From: Actinomadura meyerae
GTDB lineage: Bacteria > Actinomycetota > Actinomycetes > Streptosporangiales > Streptosporangiaceae
Assembly (NCBI RefSeq): GCF_900188445.1
Contig: NZ_FZOR01000006.1
Location: 1-64,000 of the forward strand
Reading direction: 5' to 3'
Length of the DNA: 64,000 nucleotides
In this document: positions 1 through 7,894 of the stretch, piece after piece
Numbering within the stretch: the first letter of the stretch is position 1
Layout: each line of letters opens with the position of its first letter
The notes under the pieces: model-generated
Seen by the model: the letters and a program-made list of their open reading frames with translations, nothing else
The model's database searches: none
What the model was told of the DNA's origin: nothing
Program-made: the position numbers and the translations under genes

Positions 1-78
1 ATCCGATGCCTCAAACGCTACGTCGCCCGCGAGCTCTACCAGATCATCACCACAAACGATCTTAGACTCGCCGCTTGA
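1..78 (+). CDS. IS110-family transposase, C-terminal end (partial)
   Basis: The window opens inside a reading frame whose last 25 residues include CLKRYVARELYQII before a TGA stop. This Arg/Lys/Tyr-rich tail (ALKR-x-x-AR-x-x-Y) is typical of the C-terminal end of IS116/IS110/IS902 transposases, which are DEDD-type enzymes without long terminal inverted repeats. The TTGACATCC...GAGCATC sequence around and just after the stop also resembles the right edge of IS110-type elements. The catalytic part lies outside the window, so whether the element is intact cannot be judged. Confidence 0.75.
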   Translation: MRCLKRYVARELYQIITTNDLRLAA

Positions 79-168
79 CATCCATAAGAGCATCCTCGCA
101 GTACGCCTGACCTCGCAGCCGGCCCGGCCCGCGTCGTGTGGTGTCGCCGGGCCTTTGACCTGCGCTTT

Positions 169-192
169 GTTTTAACCTGACATAAGGGGCAT
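169..192 (+). promoter_or_regulatory. Possible stress-sigma (SigB-type) promoter of the GlsB-like gene
   Basis: GTTT, 14 bases, then GGGCAT lies about 45 nt before the start codon. It matches the actinobacterial SigB-type pattern GTTT-N14-16-GGGTAT except for one base in the -10 element. The downstream protein family is commonly stress induced, which fits. This is a motif match only. Confidence 0.35.
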
Positions 193-237
193 ACCGATCA
201 CCGTTCACGGGCCGTCCGGCCCACGGAGAAGGAATGG

Positions 238-546
238 ATGATCGACATGCTCACGACGATTCTCTGGTTCATCGTCGTCGGTGCCGTCATCGGAGCCCTG
301 GCCCGGCTGCTCGTCCCGGGGCGGAACCCGATCGGCGTTCTGCTGACGATCCTCATCGGGGTCGCCGGCGCCGTCCTCGGCGGTGTCATCGCGAACGCGC
401 TCGGTGCGGGCACGCTCATCGCCTTCGTGTTCGCCGTCGTGATCGCGGCGCTCGGAGTGGCGGGACTGACCGGCATGAACGCGCGCGGGCACGGCGGACG
501 CGGCGGCCGCGGGCGCGGCTGGCGCACCCGGCGCGGCACGTTCTAA
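238..546 (+). CDS. GlsB/YeaQ/YmgE family stress-response membrane protein
   Basis: A 102-residue protein with three closely spaced hydrophobic segments (about residues 4-20, 31-50 and 58-75). The glycine-alanine pattern (VVGAVIGALARLLVPG, then IGVAGAVLGGVIA) is typical of the transglycosylase-associated/GlsB family, small inner-membrane proteins of unknown biochemical role that are often induced by stress. The Gly/Arg-rich tail (GHGGRGGRGRG) is longer than usual and probably cytoplasmic. The start is the ATG at 238, preceded by GGAGAAGGA. It is a single gene, ending at a strong hairpin shared with the convergent kinase gene. Confidence 0.8.
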   Translation: MIDMLTTILWFIVVGAVIGALARLLVPGRNPIGVLLTILIGVAGAVLGGVIANALGAGTLIAFVFAVVIAALGVAGLTGMNARGHGGRGGRGRGWRTRRGTF

Positions 547-581
547 CGGCGCGGCGCGCGGTCTGACGCGCGCCCGGCACT

Positions 582-620
582 CCGTGAAGGCCCCCGCCCG
601 CGAGGCGGGGGCCTTCACGG
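582..620. terminator. Bidirectional hairpin terminator
   Basis: A perfect inverted repeat (582-598 with 604-620, 17-bp stem, 5-nt loop, CCCCCGCC core) sits between the convergent GlsB-like and kinase genes. There is no U-tract, as is usual in high-GC actinomycetes. It could stop transcription from both sides. Confidence 0.75.
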
Positions 621-641
621 CTTCCGAAGCCGCGGAAGGGC

Positions 642-2483
642 TCAGGGCGTGGGGACGGCGGCGCCCGCCGCGCGGAAGACGTCCGGCCGGACGAAGCTGC
701 CGAGGCGCCGGTAGGGGATGTGGAACGCCCGCCATTCCCGGCCGCACGCCATCGAGTACCCCATGCGCGCCACCGGCGGGTAGAAGTCGATCCCCTGGCG
801 CGTCGGCAGCATGTGCAGGACGCCCTCGTTCACCAGGGCGGGGGTGAGGTCCTGTGCGTCCGACGGCTTGCCGGTGTACCTGCGGCCATCGGCGTCCCAG
901 AACGGGCCCTCGTCGCACAGGGCACCGTGACCCGGTCCGTACTCGCCCAGCAGGCGGGTGAGGGCGCTCATGCGCGCCTGGGTCAGCGCGTCGGGGCGGA
1001 GGAAGTCGCGGGCCGCCAGCGCCCGCCCGGTGGTGAGGTCGACGGTGACCACGCGTATGGCGGGTGTGTTCCGCGTCATGGCCGTCCCGCTGAAGGTGTA
1101 GCGGACGGAGAAGAGCCTGGGGCCGTTGAGGCCGACGTCGTACTCGACCTTGCCCGTGTAGGGGTTCGCCGGGTCGTCCCTCGGCGCGAAGGCCGCCAGG
1201 TCCGATGCGGCGGTCGCCGCCCACCGCTCGGCCGGCTCCCGGATGAGCGCGTTCACCCTGCCCGCCAGCCCGGCCGGGAGCCCGGAGACATGCGGCACCC
1301 GCGCCGTGACGCGGGTCGTCGGGCCGCTCGACGTCCGCGTGAACGACACGGGCCGCACCTGGACGGCCCGGGGCCGGTCCGCGGGCGCCGCGTCGCCGCC
1401 GGTGCTCGCCGCGTACACGCCCGCGCCGCCCGCCGCGACGGCGGTCGCCGCGATCACCGCCCCGGCGGCCTTGGCGGCGACCGCCGCGGAGACCCCGCCG
1501 CCGGCAGTCACGCCCGCCGCGGTGCCGGTGGCCGCCGCCGTGCCCGCGGCCGTGCCCGCGGCGGTTCCGGCGGCCGCGCCGGCGGGGGCCAGCCCGGCGG
1601 CCACCAGCGGGAAGACGGCGGCGAGCGCGACCGCCGCGCCCGCCATCGCCCGCACCCCGCGCGCCTCCCAGCCCGCCCCGTACACCGAGGACGCGACGGC
1701 GTCCAGCTCGGCGACGAAGTCGGCGGCGCCGGACGGGCGGTCATCGGCGGCCTTGGCCATCCCCCGCGCGATCAGGTCGCGCAGCGCGGTGGGCACGCCC
1801 TCCACCGGCACGGGCGCGCGCAGGTGCGCGCCCGCGAGCGCCGCGAGGTCGCCGCCGAAGGGCCGCCGCCCGGTGACGCACTCGTAGAACACGCAGGTCG
1901 CGGCGTACACGTCGGTGGCCGGGGAGGCGGGCCGCTTCTCCCACTGCTCCGGGGCCATATAGGCCGGCGTGCCCGACCCGCCGCCGTCCCCCGCGAGCGC
2001 GGCCACGCCGAAGTCGATCAGCTTGCTCAGCCCGTCCGCCCGGACGACGACGTTCGCGGGCTTGTAGTCGCGGTGCACCACCCCGGCCGCGTGCGCGGCG
2101 GCGAGGCCCCGCAGGGACCCCTTCAGCACGGTGAGCGCGGCCTCCGGCTCCAGCGCGCCGTGCTCGGCGAGGATCCGCTTCAGCGAGACCCCGTTGACCG
2201 CCTCCATCACCAGCGCGACGCCGCGCTCGGCGCTCACGAACCGGTACAGCCTGACGACGTGGGGGTCGTCCACCCGGCCCAGCATGACCGCCTCGGCGCG
2301 CAGCGACTCGACCGCGCGCTCGTCGCCGTCCCGCCGGGCCAGGTACTTGATCGCCACGGGGGCGCCGGAGCCCGCGTGCCGGGCCAGCACCACCCGGCCC
2401 TGCGCGCCCGCCCCGAGCTCGCGGACCTCGGTGAAGCCGTCGACGCGCCAGGGCGGGGTCTCGGCGGCGGGCTGAGCGGCCAT
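642..2483 (-). CDS. Transmembrane serine/threonine protein kinase
   Basis: A 613-residue receptor-like Hanks-type kinase. The N-terminal kinase domain (about residues 15-265) has a glycine loop LGAGAQGRV (23-31), the VAIK lysine (K46), the catalytic loop HRDYKPANV (D139), DFG (157-159) and APE (177-179), so all catalytic residues are present. Tyr replaces the common Leu in HRDLK. A long Ala/Gly/Thr-rich stretch (about 285-370) holds the probable membrane segment. The remaining 240 residues would be extracytoplasmic and resemble DUF3298/RsiV-like sensor domains (inference). It is monocistronic; its substrate is unknown. No convincing promoter was found next to the ATG. Confidence 0.85.
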   Translation of the reverse strand: MAAQPAAETPPWRVDGFTEVRELGAGAQGRVVLARHAGSGAPVAIKYLARRDGDERAVESLRAEAVMLGRVDDPHVVRLYRFVSAERGVALVMEAVNGVSLKRILAEHGALEPEAALTVLKGSLRGLAAAHAAGVVHRDYKPANVVVRADGLSKLIDFGVAALAGDGGGSGTPAYMAPEQWEKRPASPATDVYAATCVFYECVTGRRPFGGDLAALAGAHLRAPVPVEGVPTALRDLIARGMAKAADDRPSGAADFVAELDAVASSVYGAGWEARGVRAMAGAAVALAAVFPLVAAGLAPAGAAAGTAAGTAAGTAAATGTAAGVTAGGGVSAAVAAKAAGAVIAATAVAAGGAGVYAASTGGDAAPADRPRAVQVRPVSFTRTSSGPTTRVTARVPHVSGLPAGLAGRVNALIREPAERWAATAASDLAAFAPRDDPANPYTGKVEYDVGLNGPRLFSVRYTFSGTAMTRNTPAIRVVTVDLTTGRALAARDFLRPDALTQARMSALTRLLGEYGPGHGALCDEGPFWDADGRRYTGKPSDAQDLTPALVNEGVLHMLPTRQGIDFYPPVARMGYSMACGREWRAFHIPYRRLGSFVRPDVFRAAGAAVPTP

Positions 2484-2904
2484 GATCTAACTCTGCGCGA
2501 TCACCGGGCCGGCGGCGGAGCCGCCGGCCACGGAGTGTCCGGATGTGGCCGCGCGGCAGGGCGGCGGCCGGGTCCCGCGAGGCGCCTCCGCCCCCACCGG
2601 ATAATGCCTGGCGGACGGGGCATGGAATACGCGCGACCGCGCGAACGTTGAGACGTGTGATCGGCTATTGGTGTATGTAACCGGCGGTCGGTACACTGCG
2701 TGGCGGAGTGTGACCGCACGCAGCCACAGCGAGTGACTGCTTTCAACCCCTGACTGCGGTCGCCGAGAGATTTGAGCAACGGCTGGTCCCTCCCGCGCGA
2801 GCGCGCGGCCACCGGAACGACGGCGTGTCCGCGAGGACGCGGTCGCACCGGGGAACCGCGCCGCACCCGGGAGCGGAGACCCCGCATATTGGAGGCTGAA
2901 AGCC
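2484..2904. other. 421-bp intergenic region: divergent promoter and helicase leader
   Basis: No gene is supported here between the divergent kinase and helicase. On the plus strand TTGGTG (2668-2673), an 18-base spacer and TACACT (2692-2697) form a plausible vegetative promoter. Transcription from it would give a helicase leader of about 200 nt. Long structured leaders are common for cold-shock-type DEAD-box helicases, but no specific RNA element could be identified. A Shine-Dalgarno GGAGG lies at 2891-2895. Confidence 0.45.
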
Positions 2905-4464
2905 CTGACTACCTTTCGTGAACTCGGGGTCGTACCCGAGATAGCAGACGCCCTTGAAGCAGAGGGCATCGTGGAAGCGTTCCCCATCCAGGAACTCGCC
3001 CTCCCGATCGCCCTGGGCGGGCACGACATCATCGGCCAGGCCCGCACGGGCACCGGCAAGACCCTCGCGTTCGGCGCCGCGCTGCTGCAGCGCATCGAGC
3101 ACGGCGGCAAGGAGCCGCGCGCCCTCGTCGTCGCCCCGACCCGCGAGCTGGCCCTCCAGGTCACCGACGATCTGCTGGTCGCCGGCGGCAAGCTCGGCAC
3201 CCGCGTGCTGTCGGTCTACGGCGGCCGCGCGTACGAGCCGCAGATCAACGCGCTCCGCGAGGGCGTCGACGTCGTCGTCGGCACCCCGGGCCGCCTCCTC
3301 GACCTGGTCAAGCAGAAGCACCTCGACCTGTCCAAGGTCGGCGTGCTGGTGCTGGACGAGGCCGACCGCATGCTCGACCTCGGGTTCCTGCCCGACATCG
3401 AGCGGATCATCAAGCGGATCCCGGCGCAGCGCCAGACGATGATGTTCTCGGCGACCATGCCGGGCGAGATCGTCGCGCTGTCGCGCCAGTACCTGACCCG
3501 GCCCACCAACGTGCGGGCCGAGTCGCACACCGAGTCGGACGCGACGCCGCAGGTCGTCCAGCACGTCTTCCAGGCCCACCAGATGGACAAGCCGGAGATG
3601 CTGGCGCGGCTGCTGCAGGCCGAGGGCCGCGGGCTGACGATGATCTTCTGCCAGACCAAGCGGGCCTGCGACCGGGTGGCCGCCGACCTCGCGCAGCGCG
3701 GCTTCGACGCCGCCGCCGTGCACGGCGACCTCGGGCAGAGCCAGCGCGAGCGGGCACTGCGCGCGTTCCGCAACGGCAAGATCGGCGTGCTGGTCGCCAC
3801 CGACGTGGCGGCCCGCGGGCTCGACGTCGACGACGTCACCCACGTCGTCAACTACGAGTGCCCCGACAGCGCCGACACCTACGTGCACCGCATCGGCCGC
3901 ACCGGCCGCGCGGGCAAGGAGGGCGTCGCGGTCACGCTGATCGACTGGTCCGACCTCACCCGGTGGAAGCTGATCAACGGGCAGCTCGGCCTGCCGTTCG
4001 CCGAGCCGCCGGAGACCTACTCCACGTCCCCGCACTTCTTCGAGGCGCTCGGCATCCCCGCCGGCACCAAGGGGACGCTGCCGAAGGAGCAGCGGCACGG
4101 GCGCGCCGGGCTGGACGCCGAAGAGCTGGAGGACATCGGCGAGACCGGCCGGATCCGCAGCCACACCCGCGGCGACCGGGACCGGGACCGGGAGCGTGAG
4201 CGGCCGCGCCGCCGCAAGCGCAACCGGACCCGCACCCGCGGCGGTAAGCCCGTCGAGGCGGCCGCGGCGGGGGCCGAGACCGCCGCGTCCGAGGCAGGGT
4301 CCGACGCCGGGTCCGGCACCGCGCCCGACGCCGCGTCCGGTGGCGCGCCGGACGGCACCATGGTCGACGCCGTGGCGACCGAGCGCAAGCGGAGCCGCAC
4401 CCGCCGCCGCACCCGTGCCGGCAAGCCGGCGGCCTCGCAGGCCGAGGCATCGCAGACGGCCTGA
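2905..4464 (+). CDS. DEAD-box ATP-dependent RNA helicase, probable CTG start
   Basis: A 519-residue helicase if started at CTG 2905. The conserved family N-terminus TTFRELGVVPEIADALEAEGI lies upstream of the first standard start (GTG 2971). The CTG is 9 nt after a perfect GGAGG, so it is the better start. Motifs run in order: Q motif (FPIQ), Walker A ARTGTGKT, PTREL, GTPGR, DEAD, SAT, and HRIGRTGRAG in the second RecA domain. The C-terminal ~120 residues are an Arg/Glu-rich basic tail (repeated RDRE, RRRKRNRTRTRGG) followed by an acidic Ala-rich linker and a second basic patch, probably binding RNA. Likely roles are RNA unwinding, ribosome assembly and cold adaptation. Confidence 0.9.
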   Translation: MTTFRELGVVPEIADALEAEGIVEAFPIQELALPIALGGHDIIGQARTGTGKTLAFGAALLQRIEHGGKEPRALVVAPTRELALQVTDDLLVAGGKLGTRVLSVYGGRAYEPQINALREGVDVVVGTPGRLLDLVKQKHLDLSKVGVLVLDEADRMLDLGFLPDIERIIKRIPAQRQTMMFSATMPGEIVALSRQYLTRPTNVRAESHTESDATPQVVQHVFQAHQMDKPEMLARLLQAEGRGLTMIFCQTKRACDRVAADLAQRGFDAAAVHGDLGQSQRERALRAFRNGKIGVLVATDVAARGLDVDDVTHVVNYECPDSADTYVHRIGRTGRAGKEGVAVTLIDWSDLTRWKLINGQLGLPFAEPPETYSTSPHFFEALGIPAGTKGTLPKEQRHGRAGLDAEELEDIGETGRIRSHTRGDRDRDRERERPRRRKRNRTRTRGGKPVEAAAAGAETAASEAGSDAGSGTAPDAASGGAPDGTMVDAVATERKRSRTRRRTRAGKPAASQAEASQTA

Positions 4465-4476
4465 TCACCTGGGACG

Positions 4477-4504
4477 ACCGCGAGACCGCACCCGGTCTCG
4501 CGGT
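4477..4504. terminator. Hairpin terminator after the helicase
   Basis: A perfect 12-bp stem (4477-4488 with 4493-4504, loop CACC) starts 12 nt after the helicase stop. It also faces the convergent glycerophosphodiesterase gene. Two copies of GTGCTGTTCCCGGCCCG follow directly. Confidence 0.7.
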
Positions 4505-4563
4505 TGTGCTGTTCCCGGCCCGGGTCGTGCTGTTCCCGGCCCGCCGCGACGCTCCGCGTCCCG

Positions 4564-5274
4564 CTACGGGCGGGTGCGCCCGATCGGGCGGCCCCGGCCG
4601 TCGCGGAGCCGCAGCGCGGTACCGGGATGGTCGGTGATCAGGACGGCGACGCGCGGGTCGCCGAGGAAGCGCCGCATCACCGGTTCGGCGTTGACCGTCC
4701 AGATCATGGCGGGGATCCCGGCGCGGCCGCACTGCCGCAGCACGCCGACGCGGGCGAGCCGGTGGTTGAGCGCGACCATGTCGGCGCCCGCGCGGCGGAT
4801 GAGGCGCAGCGGCGCGAAGTCGTGCGCGGCGCCGCGCTCCCACAGGTTGCGCCCCACCGACAGCGCGGTCCGCACGCCGGGGAAGCTCTTCTTGATCTCC
4901 ATCAGCGAGGTGATCTCGCGGGTGGTGACGACGAACCCGTCCCGGCCGAACGCCTCCACCGCGAGCGCGACGGTCTCGTGCTCGCAGCCGCGCTCTTTGA
5001 GGTCCAGATGCCCCTTGGCGTGGCCCGCGATGACCTCCATGGCCTCGCTGACCAGCGGCACGGGCCGGGTGGCGAGGTCCTGGACGCGGGCGTAGCTCAG
5101 CCGGTTCAGGCGCAGCCCGGCGACCTCGGGATCGTGGTGCACGACGAGCCGTCCGTCGCCCGTCCGCCTGATGTCGATCTCCACGTACTCGGCGCCGGAC
5201 GCGGCGGCCTCGGTGAGCCCCGTCAGCCCCGCCTCGTCCCGGCGGTGCGCGGAGATGGCCGGTGTGGAAGGCAC
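4564..5274 (-). CDS. Glycerophosphodiester phosphodiesterase family protein
   Basis: A 236-residue GDPD-type TIM barrel. It shows AHRRDEAGLTGLTEAAASGA near the N-terminus (catalytic His-Arg), EIDI for metal binding, HHDP with the second catalytic His, and a late WTVN segment typical of the barrel end. The first acidic metal ligand of the common HRG...E motif is altered to HRR-D-E. It probably hydrolyses glycerophosphodiesters to glycerol 3-phosphate and an alcohol. No signal peptide is seen, so it is likely cytosolic. The GTG start has a TACCGT box (5282-5287) 7 nt upstream, suggesting leaderless transcription. Confidence 0.82.
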   Translation of the reverse strand: MPSTPAISAHRRDEAGLTGLTEAAASGAEYVEIDIRRTGDGRLVVHHDPEVAGLRLNRLSYARVQDLATRPVPLVSEAMEVIAGHAKGHLDLKERGCEHETVALAVEAFGRDGFVVTTREITSLMEIKKSFPGVRTALSVGRNLWERGAAHDFAPLRLIRRAGADMVALNHRLARVGVLRQCGRAGIPAMIWTVNAEPVMRRFLGDPRVAVLITDHPGTALRLRDGRGRPIGRTRP

Positions 5275-5343
5275 GCTGGTGACGGTACCACCGAAACTTT
5301 TTCACCGATGTCCGTCCGGACCCATTGACTAGGCTGGTGCTCC

Positions 5344-6219
5344 GTGAGTACGCCCCGGTTCCTGACCCTGCCCCCCGGCGTGAGCCGGACGACCGTCGAG
5401 ACCTCCCGCGGCGCGTTCGCCGCGCTGGAGGCCCTCCCCGGCTCGGGCGTGCCCGACCGCTGGCCCGCGCTGCTCGTCCCCGGGCTGACCGGCAGCAAGG
5501 AGGACTTCCTCGCCGTCCTGCAGACCCTGGCCGCGTCCGGCCGCCGCGTCGTCGCCGTCGACATGCGCGGCCAGTACGAGTCGATCGGGCCGGACGACGA
5601 CGCCGCCTACACGCGCGCCGCGCTCGGCGCCGACATCGCGTCCCTGCTGGACGTCCTCGGGCCCGACCCCGTCCACCTCGTGGGGCACTCGTTCGGCGGC
5701 CTCGTCTGCCGGGAGACCGTCCTGTCGGGGGCGCTGCCGGCGTCGCTCACCCTGATGAGCTCGGGCCCGGCCGCCGCGACCGGGCAGGCCGCCGCGAAGG
5801 CCCGCGCCCTGCGCGACGCCCTGCCCGAGCTCGGCCTCGCGCAGATCTGGGAGCTCGCCCTCGAACCCGACTACCTGGGCCGCGGCGTGGAGCCCGAGAT
5901 CCTGGCGTTCCTGCGGGCCCGCACCGTCGGCAACTCCCCGAAGGGCCTCGCCCGCATGGCCGACGAGCTGCTCACCGCCCCCGACCGCGTCGAGGAGCTG
6001 ACCAAGCACTGCGCCGACTCCGGGCTGCGCACCCTCGTCCTGTACGGCGAGGACGACGACGTCTGGGAGCCGCCCGTCCAGGCCGCCATGGCGGAGAACC
6101 TGAACGCCGCCAAGGTCGTCATCCCCGGCGCCGCCCACTCCCCCGCCTGGGACGCCCCGGAGACCACGGCCGCCGCCCTCCGCACCTTCTGGACGGAGAC
6201 GGAGCAGAGCCTGAAGTAA
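5344..6219 (+). CDS. Alpha/beta-fold hydrolase
   Basis: A 291-residue alpha/beta hydrolase. The nucleophile elbow GHSFGG is near residue 118, the acidic residue is probably in YGEDDDVW near residue 240, and the catalytic His is in GAAHSPAW near residue 263. The oxyanion region is VPGLTGSKEDF. No lid subfamily or substrate can be assigned; esterase or lactonase activity is possible. It starts at GTG 5344, 8 nt after TAGGCT (5330-5335), so the mRNA is probably leaderless. It is divergent from the phosphodiesterase and convergent with the SDR gene. Confidence 0.82.
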   Translation: MSTPRFLTLPPGVSRTTVETSRGAFAALEALPGSGVPDRWPALLVPGLTGSKEDFLAVLQTLAASGRRVVAVDMRGQYESIGPDDDAAYTRAALGADIASLLDVLGPDPVHLVGHSFGGLVCRETVLSGALPASLTLMSSGPAAATGQAAAKARALRDALPELGLAQIWELALEPDYLGRGVEPEILAFLRARTVGNSPKGLARMADELLTAPDRVEELTKHCADSGLRTLVLYGEDDDVWEPPVQAAMAENLNAAKVVIPGAAHSPAWDAPETTAAALRTFWTETEQSLK

Positions 6220-6245
6220 CGCGCCGGGGCCCGCCGACGTTTCGT

Positions 6246-7160
6246 TCAGGCGAAGTAGTGGCCCTTGTCCAGGTCGTCGAGCAGCCCGGCCTGGACCGGC
6301 CGCCATCCGAGCAGCTCGCGCGTCAGCGCGCTCGACGCCGGGCTGTCGACCCCGACCATCGCGGCGAGCCAGCCGAAGTGCCGGGCGGCGTCCTCCGGAG
6401 CGATGGACTCCACCGGCAGGCCGAGCCGGCGCCCGATCACCTCCGCGATGGCGCGGAGCGGCACGCCCTCGTCGGCACTGGCGTGCAGCGCGGACCCCGC
6501 CGGGGCCTTCTCCAGCGCCAGCCGGAACAGGTTCGCGGCGTCCAGGACGTGCGCGGCGGGCCAGCGGTCGGCCCCGTCCCCGACGTAACCGGAGACGCCG
6601 GTGTCGCGGGCGATCGCGACCAGCCCCGCCATGAACCCCCGGTCTCCGTCGCCGTGCACGGTCGGGGGGAGCCGGACGACGGACGAGCGGACCCCGCGCG
6701 AGGCCAGGGAGAGCACGAGCTTCGCGGTGGCCTGCCGGAGCGACGGCCCCTCTCCCCACTCGGCGGCGCCGCCCTCGTCCCGCTCGGTCGCCACGCGTCC
6801 CGGCGCGAGGCCGAGCAGCCCGGACGCGAGCACGAACGGCCGGCCGGTACCGGCGAGCGCGTCGGCGAACGCCTCGACCGCCCGGCGGTCCGCCGCGGCG
6901 GCGTCCGGGAAGCGGCCCTCGTCGAAGGCGACGTCGTGCTTGAACGCCAGGTGGATCACCCCGTCCGACGCGGCGGCCGCGTCCCGCAGGACGTCGAGGT
7001 CGTCCAGGGTGCCGCGCCGGACCTCGGCTCCGGCCCTGTCCAGCGCGGCGGCCGAGGCGTCCGACCGGGCGAGCCCGACGACCCGGTGCCCCGCGCCGAT
7101 GAGTTCGGGGACGACGGCGGACCCGATCCAGCCGGACGCCCCGGTGACGAACACGCGCAT
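6246..7160 (-). CDS. NAD(P)-dependent epimerase/dehydratase-type SDR
   Basis: A 304-residue extended-type short-chain dehydrogenase. It starts with MRVFVTGASGWIGSAV, the TGxxGxxG dinucleotide-binding motif. The usual YxxxK is not evident, since the SGLLG region is followed by different residues; this places it among the atypical NAD-binding SDRs that often act as isomerases or reductases on small aldehydes or ketones. The ATG has a good GGAGG 6 nt upstream. It is transcribed divergently from a TetR gene across two palindromic operators, so it is very likely the target of that repressor. Confidence 0.8.
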   Translation of the reverse strand: MRVFVTGASGWIGSAVVPELIGAGHRVVGLARSDASAAALDRAGAEVRRGTLDDLDVLRDAAAASDGVIHLAFKHDVAFDEGRFPDAAAADRRAVEAFADALAGTGRPFVLASGLLGLAPGRVATERDEGGAAEWGEGPSLRQATAKLVLSLASRGVRSSVVRLPPTVHGDGDRGFMAGLVAIARDTGVSGYVGDGADRWPAAHVLDAANLFRLALEKAPAGSALHASADEGVPLRAIAEVIGRRLGLPVESIAPEDAARHFGWLAAMVGVDSPASSALTRELLGWRPVQAGLLDDLDKGHYFA

Positions 7161-7183
7161 GAGAAACCTCCAGTACCACGACC

Positions 7184-7234
7184 GATGTCAGTCACTGTCA
7201 TCACGCTACCACGCCGATGTCAGTGACTGTCATC
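7184..7234. promoter_or_regulatory. Twin 19-bp palindromic operators for the divergent TetR
   Basis: Two near-identical 19-bp sites, 7184-7202 and 7216-7234, read GATGTCAGTxACTGTCATC and differ only in the central base (C versus G). Each is a palindrome with one mismatched pair. They are 32 bp apart centre to centre, about three helical turns, and lie between the SDR and TetR starts. The second abuts the TAGGAT -10 box (7238-7243) of the TetR gene. This is the expected arrangement for autoregulation plus control of the SDR. Confidence 0.8.
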
Positions 7235-7250
7235 GACTAGGATCCCCGGC

Positions 7251-7814
7251 ATGGGGCGATGGGAGCCGAACGCGCGCGGCCGGCTCGAGCAGGCGGCCTT
7301 GGACCTGTACGGCGAGCGCGGGTTCGAGAAGACGACCGTCGCGGAGATCGCCGCCCGCGCGGGCGTCACCGAGCGGACCTACTTCCGGCATTTCGCCGAC
7401 AAGCGCGAGGTCCTCTTCGGCGGCACGGCGGAGCTGCTGGACCTCCTGACGACCGCCGCCGCCGGCGCGCCCGCCGCCGCGACCCCGCTGGAGGCGACGG
7501 CCGCCGCCCTGGAGGCCGCCGGCGGCGTCTTCGCGGGCCACCGCGACCGCGCCGCCCGCCGCCAGGAGATCATCCTGGCGAACCCGGAGCTCCGCGAGCG
7601 CGAGCTGATCAAGATGGCGGCGTTCGCCGCCGCGCTCGCGCACGCCCTGCGCGAGCGCGGCGTCCCCGGCCCGGCCGCCACTCTCACCGCCGAGACCGGC
7701 ATCGCCGTCTTCAAGGTCGCCTTCGAACGCTGGCTCGACGCACCCGCCGGGCGGGAGTTCACGGACGTCATCCGGGAATCCCTCAGCGAGCTGAGAACCC
7801 TGACGGCTCCCTGA
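7251..7814 (+). CDS. TetR/AcrR family transcriptional regulator
   Basis: A 187-residue repressor. The N-terminal HTH (about residues 10-55) reads ALDLYGERGFEKTTVAEIAARAGVTERTYFRHFADKREVL, a textbook TetR domain. The all-helical C-terminal half would bind the inducer. The ATG lies 7 nt after a TAGGAT box, so the mRNA is probably leaderless and the start is well fixed. It is divergent from the SDR gene with two palindromic sites between, which implies that it represses both itself and the reductase. The inducer is unknown. Confidence 0.88.
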   Translation: MGRWEPNARGRLEQAALDLYGERGFEKTTVAEIAARAGVTERTYFRHFADKREVLFGGTAELLDLLTTAAAGAPAAATPLEATAAALEAAGGVFAGHRDRAARRQEIILANPELRERELIKMAAFAAALAHALRERGVPGPAATLTAETGIAVFKVAFERWLDAPAGREFTDVIRESLSELRTLTAP

Positions 7815-7894
7815 CGAAGAACCACAAACCCGGATGTAACGGTGAGCAATCAGAAAGCCGCGCAACGGAGTCGCGACCGGCCTACCCTGAGGGC

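Noticed and set aside
2484-2904. Known riboswitch or cold-shock RNA in the helicase leader
   Set aside because: No recognisable conserved core could be found by eye; only a long leader is supported.
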